Below are positions 52,560 through 62,261 of a DNA stretch of 64,000 bases, in pieces; within the stretch, counting starts at the first letter, position 1; the number at the start of each line of letters is the position of its first letter. The notes under the pieces were generated by a model that saw nothing but the letters and a program-made list of their open reading frames with translations, ran no database searches and was not told where the DNA came from. The stretch lies in NCBI GenBank assembly GCA_964638155.1, contig CAZWYI010000007.1, forward strand, positions 10,243 to 74,242, read 5' to 3'. Made by a program: the position numbers and the translations under genes. The DNA comes from CAYZTD01 sp964638155. Lineage in GTDB: Archaea > Thermoplasmatota > E2 > DHVEG-1.

Positions 52560-53663
52560 ATGAGAAATAAAAATTGCGCTACTATTATCGTTCTAGTAAT
52601 ACTCTTAGTTCTATTTTTTACAGGTTGCCTTGATCTATTTAAAAATAACGAAACAATTTACAGTTCACATCCTACAAGTATTTCATACACTATTAGTTAT
52701 GGTTATACTATAAATTGTACTGGAAATGGAAAATACATAATAAAATATGACTGTGACACTCCAGAAGTTTTAAAAGGGTCATCACCTGAAATTATAAACA
52801 TTTTTGGGAATAACTATGAAAATAAAACTAATATTGCAACTTTTAATGATATGAAAAGTTGGAATATAAGTGAAAATGGATTATGTAAAGATTATAAACT
52901 AGGTATTACAGCAAACGCTTTATCTGAAAGTTTTATTGTTAATGATCTAAACGGTGAAAATGCACTAAGCTTAGATGAAATAAAAAATAATCATCATGAC
53001 TTTATTGAACAGTATTGTAAAGAACAAAGAAATGAAACCACTGTTTTCATTGATCCAAATAATAGTCTAATAAAACATAAGGCATATGAAATTATAGATG
53101 GACTTAGTTCAAATAATTCTTTTTTAGCTGCAAAAGAAATATTTGTCTGGCTTAAAAAAAATACACAGTACACTACACATATAGAAAATAACAATGTTCA
53201 AACAGCTATAGAAACATATCAACTAAAAACAGGCGATTGTGATGATCTAACATTTTTGTATTTATCTTTATGTAAATCAGTTGACCTACCTTCTAGATTT
53301 ATAAGAGGTTTTTTAATAGAAAAAAATACAGCTATACCTCATGCGTGGGCAGAGGTTTATGTTGGAAATAATATTGGTAACAATGGTTGGATTCCTGTGG
53401 AATGTGCAGGTGAAACAAAAAACGGGGACACAGATAGACAGGTTCATCAAAATTTTGCATTGGAATCAGCAGATCATCTAAGGATTTTTACTGACGATGG
53501 AAGCAATAACTCTTTAGAGCTTTCCTTGTCTGGTATATCTTTAATGTCTGATAATAATATTATTTTTGAAAAAACAGAGTTTTTTACTGAGATTAAAAAT
53601 TATCAAATCCTAGAAGAAAATAGACTTTCTATTGATGAAAACAACTATAGAACCTATAAATAG
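52560..53663 (+). CDS. Transglutaminase-like lipoprotein
   Basis: A 367-residue protein with a lipobox (FFTGC after a hydrophobic stretch, cysteine near residue 22), so probably lipid-anchored outside the membrane. The transglutaminase-like core is at about residues 195-285: TGDCDDLTFLYLSLCKSVD holds the Cys, PHAWAEVYVGNN the His, and GWIPVECAG the final position. It might crosslink or cleave envelope peptides. It is 14 bases downstream of the HerA-type gene and upstream of a histidine kinase. Confidence 0.85.
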   Translation: MRNKNCATIIVLVILLVLFFTGCLDLFKNNETIYSSHPTSISYTISYGYTINCTGNGKYIIKYDCDTPEVLKGSSPEIINIFGNNYENKTNIATFNDMKSWNISENGLCKDYKLGITANALSESFIVNDLNGENALSLDEIKNNHHDFIEQYCKEQRNETTVFIDPNNSLIKHKAYEIIDGLSSNNSFLAAKEIFVWLKKNTQYTTHIENNNVQTAIETYQLKTGDCDDLTFLYLSLCKSVDLPSRFIRGFLIEKNTAIPHAWAEVYVGNNIGNNGWIPVECAGETKNGDTDRQVHQNFALESADHLRIFTDDGSNNSLELSLSGISLMSDNNIIFEKTEFFTEIKNYQILEENRLSIDENNYRTYK

Positions 53664-53720
53664 AATTTCAATCATAAAAGACAGTAGAGTTTTATATTAT
53701 TAGATTATTTCATTAATTGG

Positions 53721-55280
53721 ATGGGAAAAAAGAATAAATCTAGGATTTTTTTCTTTAAAGACAAAAAAGATAAAGAAATTAAGTATAGTGTTTCCCTTAA
53801 ACTAACATTAATTGTATGTTTATTATCAATAATAATTATTTTTACTATTTCAACATTAAATTTTTATATCCAAATGGAAAACGAAGAAAACTTAAACGAT
53901 ACAAGAGTGCAAAAAAAGGTTGTAGACTTTGCTAAATCCCATTCGATTTTAAAAACAATAGAAGATTATATCTCTAAATTTGAAAATTTTAATAATACAC
54001 AGGAATTACAATACTATATTACTAATCTTACAAATGAAATAAACACAAATAATTCAAAAAATACAAACATAATTGAAATAAATATTTATAGATTTGAAGA
54101 GGGAAAATTAAAAATATATGCTTCAACTGATGAGGAGTCTATTGGTTCTATATCTAATTCTGAATTCAACAATGAATCATTTCAAAAAGGAGATTCCTAC
54201 TATATAGTTGACGAAAATAACCCTGTTTTATCTATTATTTCTCCGATAAACATCTCTGGAAAAACATATGGAACATATGAGATAGTTATGCTAACTCCTG
54301 GTGAAACTTTATCATATGAGGAACAAATAAAAATTGTTATACTTGTATCTTTTATTGGAATAATTACCTTAGTTTTCAGTTTGTTATATCTCTTAAGAAA
54401 GATAATTGTAAACCCTATTACTGATTTCAAAGAAAAATCAAAAAATATAGGTAAAGGTAATCTTAATACAAGAGTTGACATAGAATCAAATGATGAAATA
54501 GGAGAGCTTGCTGATGCTTTTAACCAGATGGCAAAAGACCTAAAAGAAAGTCGGGATAAAATAGAGGATTACAATCAAATCCTTGAAAATCTTTTAGATC
54601 AAAAAGATGGTTTTATAGGTCAATTAGGCCATGATTTAAAAAATCCATTGCAACCACTAGTAGGATTATTACCAATGCTAATAGATCAAGAAAAAGATCC
54701 AAAGAAAAAAGAAACACTTAAATTAATGAACAAAAACGTTGAATATATGAAAGATTTGATCTTTGATACATTAAAACTTGCAAAACTACGTTCTGAAAAC
54801 ATAGAATATAATTTTGAAACACTTAATCTTAAAAAAATCTCTGAAGATGTAATTTCATCCCAAGACTTAATATTAAAAGAACAAAAAATTAAACCAGTAA
54901 ACAAAATTAGTAATAATATACTTGTAGAAGCAGATAAACTAAGATTATCAGAAGTTTTTAAAAACCTAATAAATAACTCTGTAAAATACACAGAAAAAGG
55001 CGGAAAAATAATTCTTGATGCTGAAGAAGATAAAACATACGTAACTGTATCAATTACTGACACAGGAATTGGTATGACCGAAGAACAAGTTAAACAAGTA
55101 TTTGATGATTTTTATAAGGTAGATAGGCAGACTAGTGATTATTATTCAACAGGACTTGGTCTTGCCATCTCTAAAAGGATTGTTAAGCAGATGGGTGGAA
55201 AAATATGGGTGGAAAGTAAAGGACCTGGTAAAGGAAGTACTTTTTATTTTACACTTAAAAATAAGACAAAAAATAAATAA
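53721..55280 (+). CDS. Sensor histidine kinase
   Basis: A 519-residue membrane kinase. An N-terminal helix (LKLTLIVCLLSIIIIFTIST) and a second helix near residue 210 (IVILVSFIGIITLVFSLLY) bracket an external sensor. HAMP follows (NPITDFKEKSKNIGKGNL). HisKA has QLGHDLKNPLQPLVG with the phospho-His. HATPase_c has NNSVKYTEKGGK, DTGIGMTEEQVKQVF and TGLGLAISKRIV. The response regulator starts 38 bases later. The signal is unknown. Confidence 0.93.
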   Translation: MGKKNKSRIFFFKDKKDKEIKYSVSLKLTLIVCLLSIIIIFTISTLNFYIQMENEENLNDTRVQKKVVDFAKSHSILKTIEDYISKFENFNNTQELQYYITNLTNEINTNNSKNTNIIEINIYRFEEGKLKIYASTDEESIGSISNSEFNNESFQKGDSYYIVDENNPVLSIISPINISGKTYGTYEIVMLTPGETLSYEEQIKIVILVSFIGIITLVFSLLYLLRKIIVNPITDFKEKSKNIGKGNLNTRVDIESNDEIGELADAFNQMAKDLKESRDKIEDYNQILENLLDQKDGFIGQLGHDLKNPLQPLVGLLPMLIDQEKDPKKKETLKLMNKNVEYMKDLIFDTLKLAKLRSENIEYNFETLNLKKISEDVISSQDLILKEQKIKPVNKISNNILVEADKLRLSEVFKNLINNSVKYTEKGGKIILDAEEDKTYVTVSITDTGIGMTEEQVKQVFDDFYKVDRQTSDYYSTGLGLAISKRIVKQMGGKIWVESKGPGKGSTFYFTLKNKTKNK

Positions 55281-55318
55281 GGAGATATATTATATCTCAT
55301 GTTGAGGTTGAATTTGGG

Positions 55319-55693
55319 ATGACAAAAAAAATAATGATTGTAGATGATGACCCTGGTGTTATTTATACAGTAAAACATGGCCTAGAGAATATAGATTCAG
55401 ATTATAAAATCACTCCTCTAAATAACGGTAAAAAATGCCTAGAAATGTTAGAAAAAGGAGAGATACCTGATCTAATCCTCTTAGACATAATGATGCCTGA
55501 TATGAGTGGATGGGAGTTGCATCAACAAATAAGACAGAAAATACCAGAAACAAAGCTTCCAATTGTTTTTCTTACCGCTAGAACTGATCGTATTGCAAAA
55601 AATGCAGGTGGCTTTCTCGGCCAAGACTATATTGAAAAACCATTTAAGGTGCCTGAATTAAAAGAGCGCATTGATAAAATCTTAAAAAGATAA
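55319..55693 (+). CDS. Single-domain response regulator
   Basis: A 124-residue receiver domain: MIVDDDPG (acidic pocket), LILLDIMMPDMSG with the phospho-Asp, VFLTART (Thr), and YIEKPFKVPEL (Lys). There is no output domain, so it acts by protein contact. The kinase is just upstream. The last 30 codons and the first bases after the stop are nearly repeated at 62046-62150, where a second receiver-domain copy has been broken. Confidence 0.94.
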   Translation: MTKKIMIVDDDPGVIYTVKHGLENIDSDYKITPLNNGKKCLEMLEKGEIPDLILLDIMMPDMSGWELHQQIRQKIPETKLPIVFLTARTDRIAKNAGGFLGQDYIEKPFKVPELKERIDKILKR

Positions 55694-55810
55694 AAAATTT
55701 TCACAATTATTTTGGTTTTTGTAACATTAAGTAAAGTTTAAGTTATATCTGTATATTCATTTGTTGTGTCCTTGAGGAGAAGGATATGTTATTGGATGGG
55801 TAGACAAAAG

Positions 55811-58800
55811 ATGAGCAGAAAAAAGTTTTTGTTATTTAGAAATAGTTTGGTAAAAAAAGTCCTTGTTTTATATACATTTATTATGTTTGTTTTGTGTGCT
55901 ACACCTTTAGTTAGTGTCTCTAATAGTCCAGAGATAGATATCGAATTTCCTAATGAGTCTATCTATTACACAAATAAAAGTTATGTAAATATAAGTGTAA
56001 ATGTAAGTGACTCGCAGGAGGTTTCAAGTCATATTGACTGGAATAATAGCCTTGGCGGATATTGGAATTTTGAAAGTGATAGTAAACCAAACTTTGTTTG
56101 TGATAATTCAACATATGATAATAAGGCATATTTTACAGATACAGATAAAAGAAGCTGGGATAATAGAACAGATGGAAAATATGGACATGGCCTGTATTTT
56201 AATGGATCAAGTAATGGTTACCTTAATGTAAATTCTAGTGATAGTCTAAATATTTCTGATGAGATAACAATTGAACTATGGTTCAAAGAGTTTGAAACAA
56301 CGTTTAATAAAACGTTTGGTTGGGCAGAAGGAGATTATGGATACTCAGTTAAGCAAACAAATGACGGAGGGTATATTCTTACAGGTGAATGTGACTATTC
56401 TGGTAATAATACAGGAGATTTAATATTAATCAAAACAGATACAAATGGTAATGAAGGATCTAATTATCCTAACACTTTTGTTAAAACATTTGATGGCAAT
56501 AATCCTTCCTATCATGAAGATTATGGGAGGTCAGTTCGCCAGGTCGAGGATGGAGGATACGTAGTTACAGGTATTTCTAATCATTCTGAACATGATGATA
56601 AATATCTATGGGGAGATTTATGGGTCATAAAAACTGATTCTGGCGGCAATCATATTAAAAACTATACCTATAATGGAGGAGAAAAAGATAAAGGAAACTC
56701 GATAACAAGATGTAGAAATGGAGGATTTTTCATAACAGGGCAAACAATATATGATAATTTTTTTGATTTAATTTTAATTAATTTAGATGAAGATCTATCT
56801 GAAAGATATCCTCCTGTTAGGATAGGAAAAAGTAATTATGACGAGATAGGTCGTTATATTCAACAAACAGAAGATGGTAACTTTGTAGTTACAGGGTATA
56901 ATACTATTATGAGCGGAAATAATGAAGAGATATGGATTATAAAAACTAATGAAACCGGGACTGAAGAACAACATCCACCAGATACATGGAACAAAACACA
57001 TGGGGATTATGAATTTGAGGGAGACAAAGACCATGGATATTGTATCAAGGAAACTGCAGATGGCGGATATATCACAACGGGTTACAGTAAACACAATGAC
57101 AATTACAAAATATTTCTACTTAAAACCAATGAGAATGGAACTGAAGGAAATAATTACCCTAATACATTTAATAAAACTTTATCTTATGGCACTGAACGCT
57201 ATGGGACCTCTGTAGAACAGACAACATCAGAAGACTATGTTGTTCTAGGATATAAAAGATCAAATCCTGGAGAAGATTTTGATATCTGGTTAGTAAAAAC
57301 AGATAGAAATGGAACAAAATTATGGGAGAAAAATCATACTGGGAATAAAGATGACAGAGGATGGAACTTAGAAGAAACAAGAGATGGCGGCTTCATAATT
57401 GTAGGTAGCACTAACTCTTTCGGAAAAGGACATCAAATATGGCTACTAAAAACAAATTCAAATGGAAATATAACTGAAAGTAACAACGACCAAAGTTTAA
57501 ATAAAACACTTATTGGCAAAGGAAGACATAGTTATCAACTTGAATTAAAAAATGGAACAATTACAGGTTACATCAATGAAAACACAGTTACTAATAAATC
57601 AAGTTTGTATGATCTATCTCAACAATGGAACCATGTTGTTTTAAGTTACGACCAATCGCAAATTAAATTGTATTTAAATAAAGAACTGGTTGATAATGAA
57701 TCATATACTGGAGAAATTCCAATCAATTATAACAATTTAACAATTGGTAGAAATTTTAGTGGTATTATTGATGAAGTAAAACTTTGGAATCGTGCTTTAA
57801 GTCGCGAAGAAATTAATGAGTCTTATAATTCATTTGATGGATTCTATAAAAACTTTTCAAATTTATCTGAAAGTGTTTACAATTATTCAATTCACTCAAT
57901 AGACAGTGAAGGAAATGAAAATAATACTGAAAATAGGACTATAACTATAGATAATACATCCCCAACTGTGACTATAGCTTATAATGATTCATCAAGATAT
58001 TTTAAAGAAGGAGACATGCTAAAAATATTTGCAAACTTTAGTGAAAATGGTTCTGGAATGAATGATAGTACGGTTAAAATTTCAATCCATACATCTGGAA
58101 GCAATATTTCTAATCTGAGCATGAATACAGCTGATGATTCATATTATTACTATAATTGGTCTGTACCAAGTGATAGCGATGGCATAGTTAATATTTCAAT
58201 AAATGCAAAGGATAGTGCTTTAAATAGTCTCTCAGGAAAAACATATAATTCTTCAAAATATATTGATAATACGGCCCTAATTTTAACAAATGGAATTGAA
58301 TTCAATAAAACTGAAAACCGTTATAATGGTCAAGATATTGTAAGGATATTTGCTAATTTTACAGAAACTGGATCTGGTATTGATGAAGATTCAGTTAAAA
58401 TTACTATTACTAATATTTCATCGAACTCAGCTCTAAATAATAGTGAACCTTTGACAAAAAGAAATAACACTAACTGGTACTTTGACTGGCAGGTATCAAA
58501 TAAGCATAATTGCAATGTTAATATTTCTATAGAAGCAAATGATAATGTAACACACTCTCTAAATTGTAAAAATTATACAGTAAGTAAATATATTGATAAT
58601 AGTGCACCATCGATATTAAACATAACAAATACAACAGAATCTACTTCAACAACAATAAATTGGGCTGTAGATGAAAGTTGTATTGGCCATATAAAATATG
58701 GAAAAACAGTTAATTATACAGATACAACCGATAATTCATCAGGCTATAGCACAACAGGAGATAGAACAATATCTAATCTCGAGGATGACACAACATATCA

Positions 58801-59647
58801 CTATAAATTATTTGTTTACGATATAGCAGGTAATATGAATAATTCAACAGATTATACCCTACATACAGATGTTTCTCAGGATACTACAAATGGGGGAACT
58901 AGCACTAATAACAATGGAGTTGGAACTGAAGAAGAATCAGAAGAACAAAATGAAACAATAGAAAATCAAAATAATACAAATACTACTATACCTAAAACCA
59001 AAAATATAACAACAAATATTATAGAAAAAAATATTGGAAACGTTACAGCTAATGAAAGTAAAAATGTAAATATATATAAAAATGAAACAGTTGTAATTAA
59101 CGTTTATTTTAAATCAAAAGAAAACTTAATAAAAGTAAATCTCACAATTATCGATAATAAAACAAAAAAACCTAAAAATGTATTAAGTGAACCATTAAAA
59201 GAAGATATAGAAAAAATATTTAAAAATATCACAATTGAAAATATATCAATTTACAGATATCTAGATATAGAGATAAAAACAAATCAAACATATATCAAAG
59301 AAAAAACTCTGGAAAACATAACAATTAGATTTAAAGTTAATAATCATTGGTTAGATAAGTATAATGTGGCTATTACTAGTCTCTTAAGATATCATAATAA
59401 CACATGGTACACGCTTAATACAACAAAAATATCAAAAAATGAAAACTATACTATTTTTGAAGCAAAAACCCCGGGCTTATCAACCTTTGCAGTTGTAGGA
59501 AGTAAAGTTATTGAAAAAGAAGAAACAAATTCTGATGATAGTACTCAAATCCCATGGATAATAATTATTGGGTTCATAATATGCTCAATAGTAGTTTTGA
59601 TTCTAATACTTATAAAAGCAAAATACATCTATATTGAAGAAGAATAA
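55811..59647 (+). CDS. Very large surface protein with interrupted LamG domain, repeats and PGF-pre-PGF domain
   Basis: An exported protein of about 1278 residues. After the signal peptide (LVKKVLVLYTFIMFVLC), the first half of a LamG/concanavalin domain (GYWNFES ... ITIELWFKEFE, about 75-158) is followed by six or more propeller-like units (VKQTNDGGYILTG, VRQVEDGGYVVTG, about 160-565). The second LamG half then appears (YQLELKNGTITGYINE ... IDEVKLWNRALS). Ig-like repeats, a fibronectin-type domain (SAPSILNITNTTESTSTT part), the PGF-pre-PGF domain (KTPGLSTFAVVGS) and a membrane helix follow. ATG 55811 is chosen by comparison with the related gene at 62262; a GTG at 55766 and an ATG at 55796 are alternatives. 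Confidence 0.82.
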   Translation: MSRKKFLLFRNSLVKKVLVLYTFIMFVLCATPLVSVSNSPEIDIEFPNESIYYTNKSYVNISVNVSDSQEVSSHIDWNNSLGGYWNFESDSKPNFVCDNSTYDNKAYFTDTDKRSWDNRTDGKYGHGLYFNGSSNGYLNVNSSDSLNISDEITIELWFKEFETTFNKTFGWAEGDYGYSVKQTNDGGYILTGECDYSGNNTGDLILIKTDTNGNEGSNYPNTFVKTFDGNNPSYHEDYGRSVRQVEDGGYVVTGISNHSEHDDKYLWGDLWVIKTDSGGNHIKNYTYNGGEKDKGNSITRCRNGGFFITGQTIYDNFFDLILINLDEDLSERYPPVRIGKSNYDEIGRYIQQTEDGNFVVTGYNTIMSGNNEEIWIIKTNETGTEEQHPPDTWNKTHGDYEFEGDKDHGYCIKETADGGYITTGYSKHNDNYKIFLLKTNENGTEGNNYPNTFNKTLSYGTERYGTSVEQTTSEDYVVLGYKRSNPGEDFDIWLVKTDRNGTKLWEKNHTGNKDDRGWNLEETRDGGFIIVGSTNSFGKGHQIWLLKTNSNGNITESNNDQSLNKTLIGKGRHSYQLELKNGTITGYINENTVTNKSSLYDLSQQWNHVVLSYDQSQIKLYLNKELVDNESYTGEIPINYNNLTIGRNFSGIIDEVKLWNRALSREEINESYNSFDGFYKNFSNLSESVYNYSIHSIDSEGNENNTENRTITIDNTSPTVTIAYNDSSRYFKEGDMLKIFANFSENGSGMNDSTVKISIHTSGSNISNLSMNTADDSYYYYNWSVPSDSDGIVNISINAKDSALNSLSGKTYNSSKYIDNTALILTNGIEFNKTENRYNGQDIVRIFANFTETGSGIDEDSVKITITNISSNSALNNSEPLTKRNNTNWYFDWQVSNKHNCNVNISIEANDNVTHSLNCKNYTVSKYIDNSAPSILNITNTTESTSTTINWAVDESCIGHIKYGKTVNYTDTTDNSSGYSTTGDRTISNLEDDTTYHYKLFVYDIAGNMNNSTDYTLHTDVSQDTTNGGTSTNNNGVGTEEESEEQNETIENQNNTNTTIPKTKNITTNIIEKNIGNVTANESKNVNIYKNETVVINVYFKSKENLIKVNLTIIDNKTKKPKNVLSEPLKEDIEKIFKNITIENISIYRYLDIEIKTNQTYIKEKTLENITIRFKVNNHWLDKYNVAITSLLRYHNNTWYTLNTTKISKNENYTIFEAKTPGLSTFAVVGSKVIEKEETNSDDSTQIPWIIIIGFIICSIVVLILILIKAKYIYIEEE

Positions 59648-59654
59648 AAAAAAT

Positions 59655-61563
59655 TTAAGAATTTGAGCTAGAACCACCTAAAAGAGTAGCACTTGAACTG
59701 GCTGAAGATGCATCACTAGGAGCTGATCCGGAAGAATTACTACTATCACAAGCATCCCCTATTCCATCACCATCAGAATCTTCTTGGTCTGGGTTATAAG
59801 TATACTTACAATTATCACATTTATTACCTACGCCATCATCATCAGAATCTATTTGAAGAGGGTTCCAGCAGTACGGACAATTATCCTCAGAATAAGGAAT
59901 TCCATCCCAATCATTACAGTTAGACGAATCTTCGTTTGTATTGGACGATTGACTAGAAATAAATGATGATATCTTGTCAATTAAATTATTTGCAAAGCTA
60001 TTGAAATGAGAGTTGCTATTTGTATTGGTATTAGAAGTTAAACTAATAACATTAGTAACTCCAACTGAAGAAGAAATAGATGAAGAAATTCCATTGCTAT
60101 CATTTTTCTTCGTAATTATTTTAACACATAAATAATCTTTATTTTTTCTAGTTGCTAGTAATTGATCACCCGCATCATCATCCGTAACTTCCAAACCAAT
60201 CCATTTGGAATAATTACAACCTTCCTCCTCAAACTCCTTATTGAAGGTGATGGTTCCACACGAACCACTTATAAAACCACCTCTCTCAGCACAAACACCC
60301 CATTTATAATCTGTTATTCCAGATCCTTCACCCTCTAAATTATCAGGATCGTAGCTTTCTTCGGCAGACCAAGTATACTCCTCCCCTGCATAAACCTCAG
60401 TTGGACCAGTTACTTTAGCTATTGGCCTTAAACCTTCTACATAAAAATCGGCTTTTGCAATATCATAAAGGCCTTCCTCATTTACAACTTTAACTCTAAT
60501 CCACGCATATCCGCCATACATTGGACTATCCCCAACATTTATAGTATAGCTTGAACCACCTTCGCTTCCAAAATCATCATCCCAAGTAGCACCCTCAGTT
60601 TGCCATTTTATTAACCAATAATACTTCAGATTACCCCCATTTGGATCAGAACTACCTGAAGCATCAAATAGTTGAGAATCACCAGGTTCTAAGTGCGCCT
60701 CATTTGGAGATATTTTTGCCTCAGGAGGAAATTTAAGTTTTTCTCCATCATCACCATCACCATCATTATTATCATCACCATCACCATCATTATTATCATC
60801 ACCATCACCATCATTATTATCATCANNNNNNNNNNNNNNNNNNNNNNNNNNNNNNNNNNNNNNNNNNNNNNNNNNNNNNNNNNNNNNNNNNNNNNNNNNN
60901 NNNNNNNNNNNNNNNNNNNNNNNNNCCATCACCTTCTGGATCCGAAATAGGAAAAACTATAATACTTCTACATTCCGAAGCTGAATTTCCTGAAGAATCT
61001 GAAACACTATAATAAATATGATAAGTACCATGCGTAGAAAGATCAACATTGCCACTAGTGGAAATTTTATCAGTTAAATCACCATCAACATTATCCCAAG
61101 CAGTTGCACCAGGATCGCCCCAAGCACATATATTAGAAGTGCAAACTTCATAAACCATAACATCGCCTCCAATCAACGTAATTTCAGGAGGAGTAATATC
61201 ACTTCCACTCCCAGGGCTGGATGAAAGAGAACTACTTGTTATATCATCCTCAAAAGAACCATCATTACCTGTACCAACAGATTCATCATCTACATTAGAA
61301 CCATCTCCAGAATCATCGGTACCACTATCACTTCCTTCATCTCCACCAGTCACACCATCATCAGAAGAATCATCATTACCCTCAGACCCGTCATCTACAG
61401 TAGAATCATCCCCAGAACTATCACCAGTACCATCATCAATATTAAAATCTCGGTCAAAATCACTTATAGCACCTATATTAGAAGAAGTAATAGCCATAGA
61501 ACTAGCAGAACATATCATAAAAAAAGCTACAAAAAACACAATTCCTATCTTATATTTATTCAT
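59655..61563 (-). CDS. Secreted calcium-type surface protein with repeats, interrupted by an assembly gap
   Basis: Two open frames (61563 to the gap, and the gap to 59655) are best read as one gene: both end in Asp-rich repeats at the 100-N gap (60826-60925). The N-terminal part has signal peptide MNKYKIGIVFFVAFFMICSA, an Asp/Ser/Gly stretch and a beta domain (DITPPEITLIGGDVM ... LSTHGTYHIYYSVSD). After the gap are DDNNDGDG repeats, two PKD/Ig-like domains and thrombospondin-3 calcium repeats (DSDDDGVGNKCDNC, DSDGDGIGDACD). True length unknown. No PGF-pre-PGF domain or membrane anchor is seen at the C-terminal end. Confidence 0.75.
60744..60825. repeat. 24-bp tandem repeat beside the gap (DDNNDGDG units)
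   Basis: At least three copies of a 24-base unit, read on the minus strand as (GATGATAATAATGATGGTGATGGT), encode eight-residue DDNNDGDG repeats, and the run is cut by Ns. The array is the likely reason the assembly failed here, so the copy number is undetermined. Confidence 0.85.
60826..60925. other. Assembly gap, exactly 100 N
   Basis: One hundred unknown bases. The round number suggests a placeholder. The two flanking frames of the same gene are not in register across it. Confidence 0.99.
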
Positions 61564-61737
61564 ATCCTTTCACCATCACATTTTAAATCTTTACCATATT
61601 CAAAGAGAGCCTAACAACCCTTGCCAAGCAATCTTTACGTCATACCTTTCTAAATAAACCTATATAAAGCTAACTTGCGCAAATTACAAAAAACAAATTA
61701 GGTCAAAACGACAAACTAACAACGAAAAGCATCTAAA

Positions 61738-61792
61738 AGATTTATATATCAAAAGCACATACAGCCTTAATCCTATTCAACAGGTGAACAAA
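61738..61792 (+). promoter_or_regulatory. Relict S12-type promoter and ribosome-binding site
   Basis: A TATA-like AGATTTATATATC (about 61738-61750) lies 45-55 bases before a TTG at 61793, and GGTGA (61783-61787) precedes it by 5 bases. This appears to be the leader of the S12-derived fragment. The 230 bases between the surface-protein start and this site hold nothing else recognised. Confidence 0.4.
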
Positions 61793-62138
61793 TTGGGTAA
61801 AGGAACAAATGCAGCAAGAAAAAAACGGCTTTGGAATGATAGACACTACAAAAAACGTGTCCTACACTTAAAAAAAACAGATTCTTTCGGCAGGACTTAA
61901 TGTTTATGAAAATGAAAAAGAAGTAAATAAAGAATTATTAGAATCAAATAATGTAGTTCTCCAGCCCCATTCAGCAATAAGAAAATGTGTGAAAGTACAA
62001 CTTATAAAAAACGGAAGACAAATCACAGCGTTTGCACCAGGAAACAAAGCAGGTGGCTTTCTAGGCCAAGACTATATTGAAAAACCATTTAAGGTACCAG
62101 AATTAAAAGAGCGTATCGACAAAATTCTAAAAAAGTAA
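61793..62138 (+). pseudogene. Mosaic of S12, hydroxyacid dehydrogenase and response-regulator fragments
   Basis: Read in order: TTG start and GKGTNAARKKRLWNDRHYKKR (ribosomal protein S12 N-terminus, internally shortened), to a stop at about 61900. Then, one base shifted, AGLNVYENEKEVNKELLESN and NVVLQPH (end of a D-2-hydroxyacid dehydrogenase). Then SAIRKCVKVQLIKNGRQITA (S12 central part) with FAPG. Then AGGFLGQDYIEKPFKVPELK ending KILKK stop (last 30 residues of a response regulator like 55319-55693). Joins fall at look-alike residues (PH-SA and G-GG). It cannot be a working S12; the actual S12 gene must be elsewhere. Confidence 0.85.
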
Positions 62139-62261
62139 AATTTTCATAATTATTAAAAAAGAAAAACAGATATTTTTTCATTTTGGTATTTTAACAGATT
62201 AGCTTTATATATTCCTTATTAAAGAGTAATGTCTAACATAAGTTATCGGTGGATGATAATA

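Noticed and set aside
60693..60950. A plus-strand gene at the gap
   Set aside because: The ORF consists of repeat antisense sequence and Ns and has no protein-like content.
61793..61900. A real ribosomal protein S12 gene
   Set aside because: The first frame stops after about 35 residues and parts of S12 are missing or displaced. It is a fragment within a mosaic.
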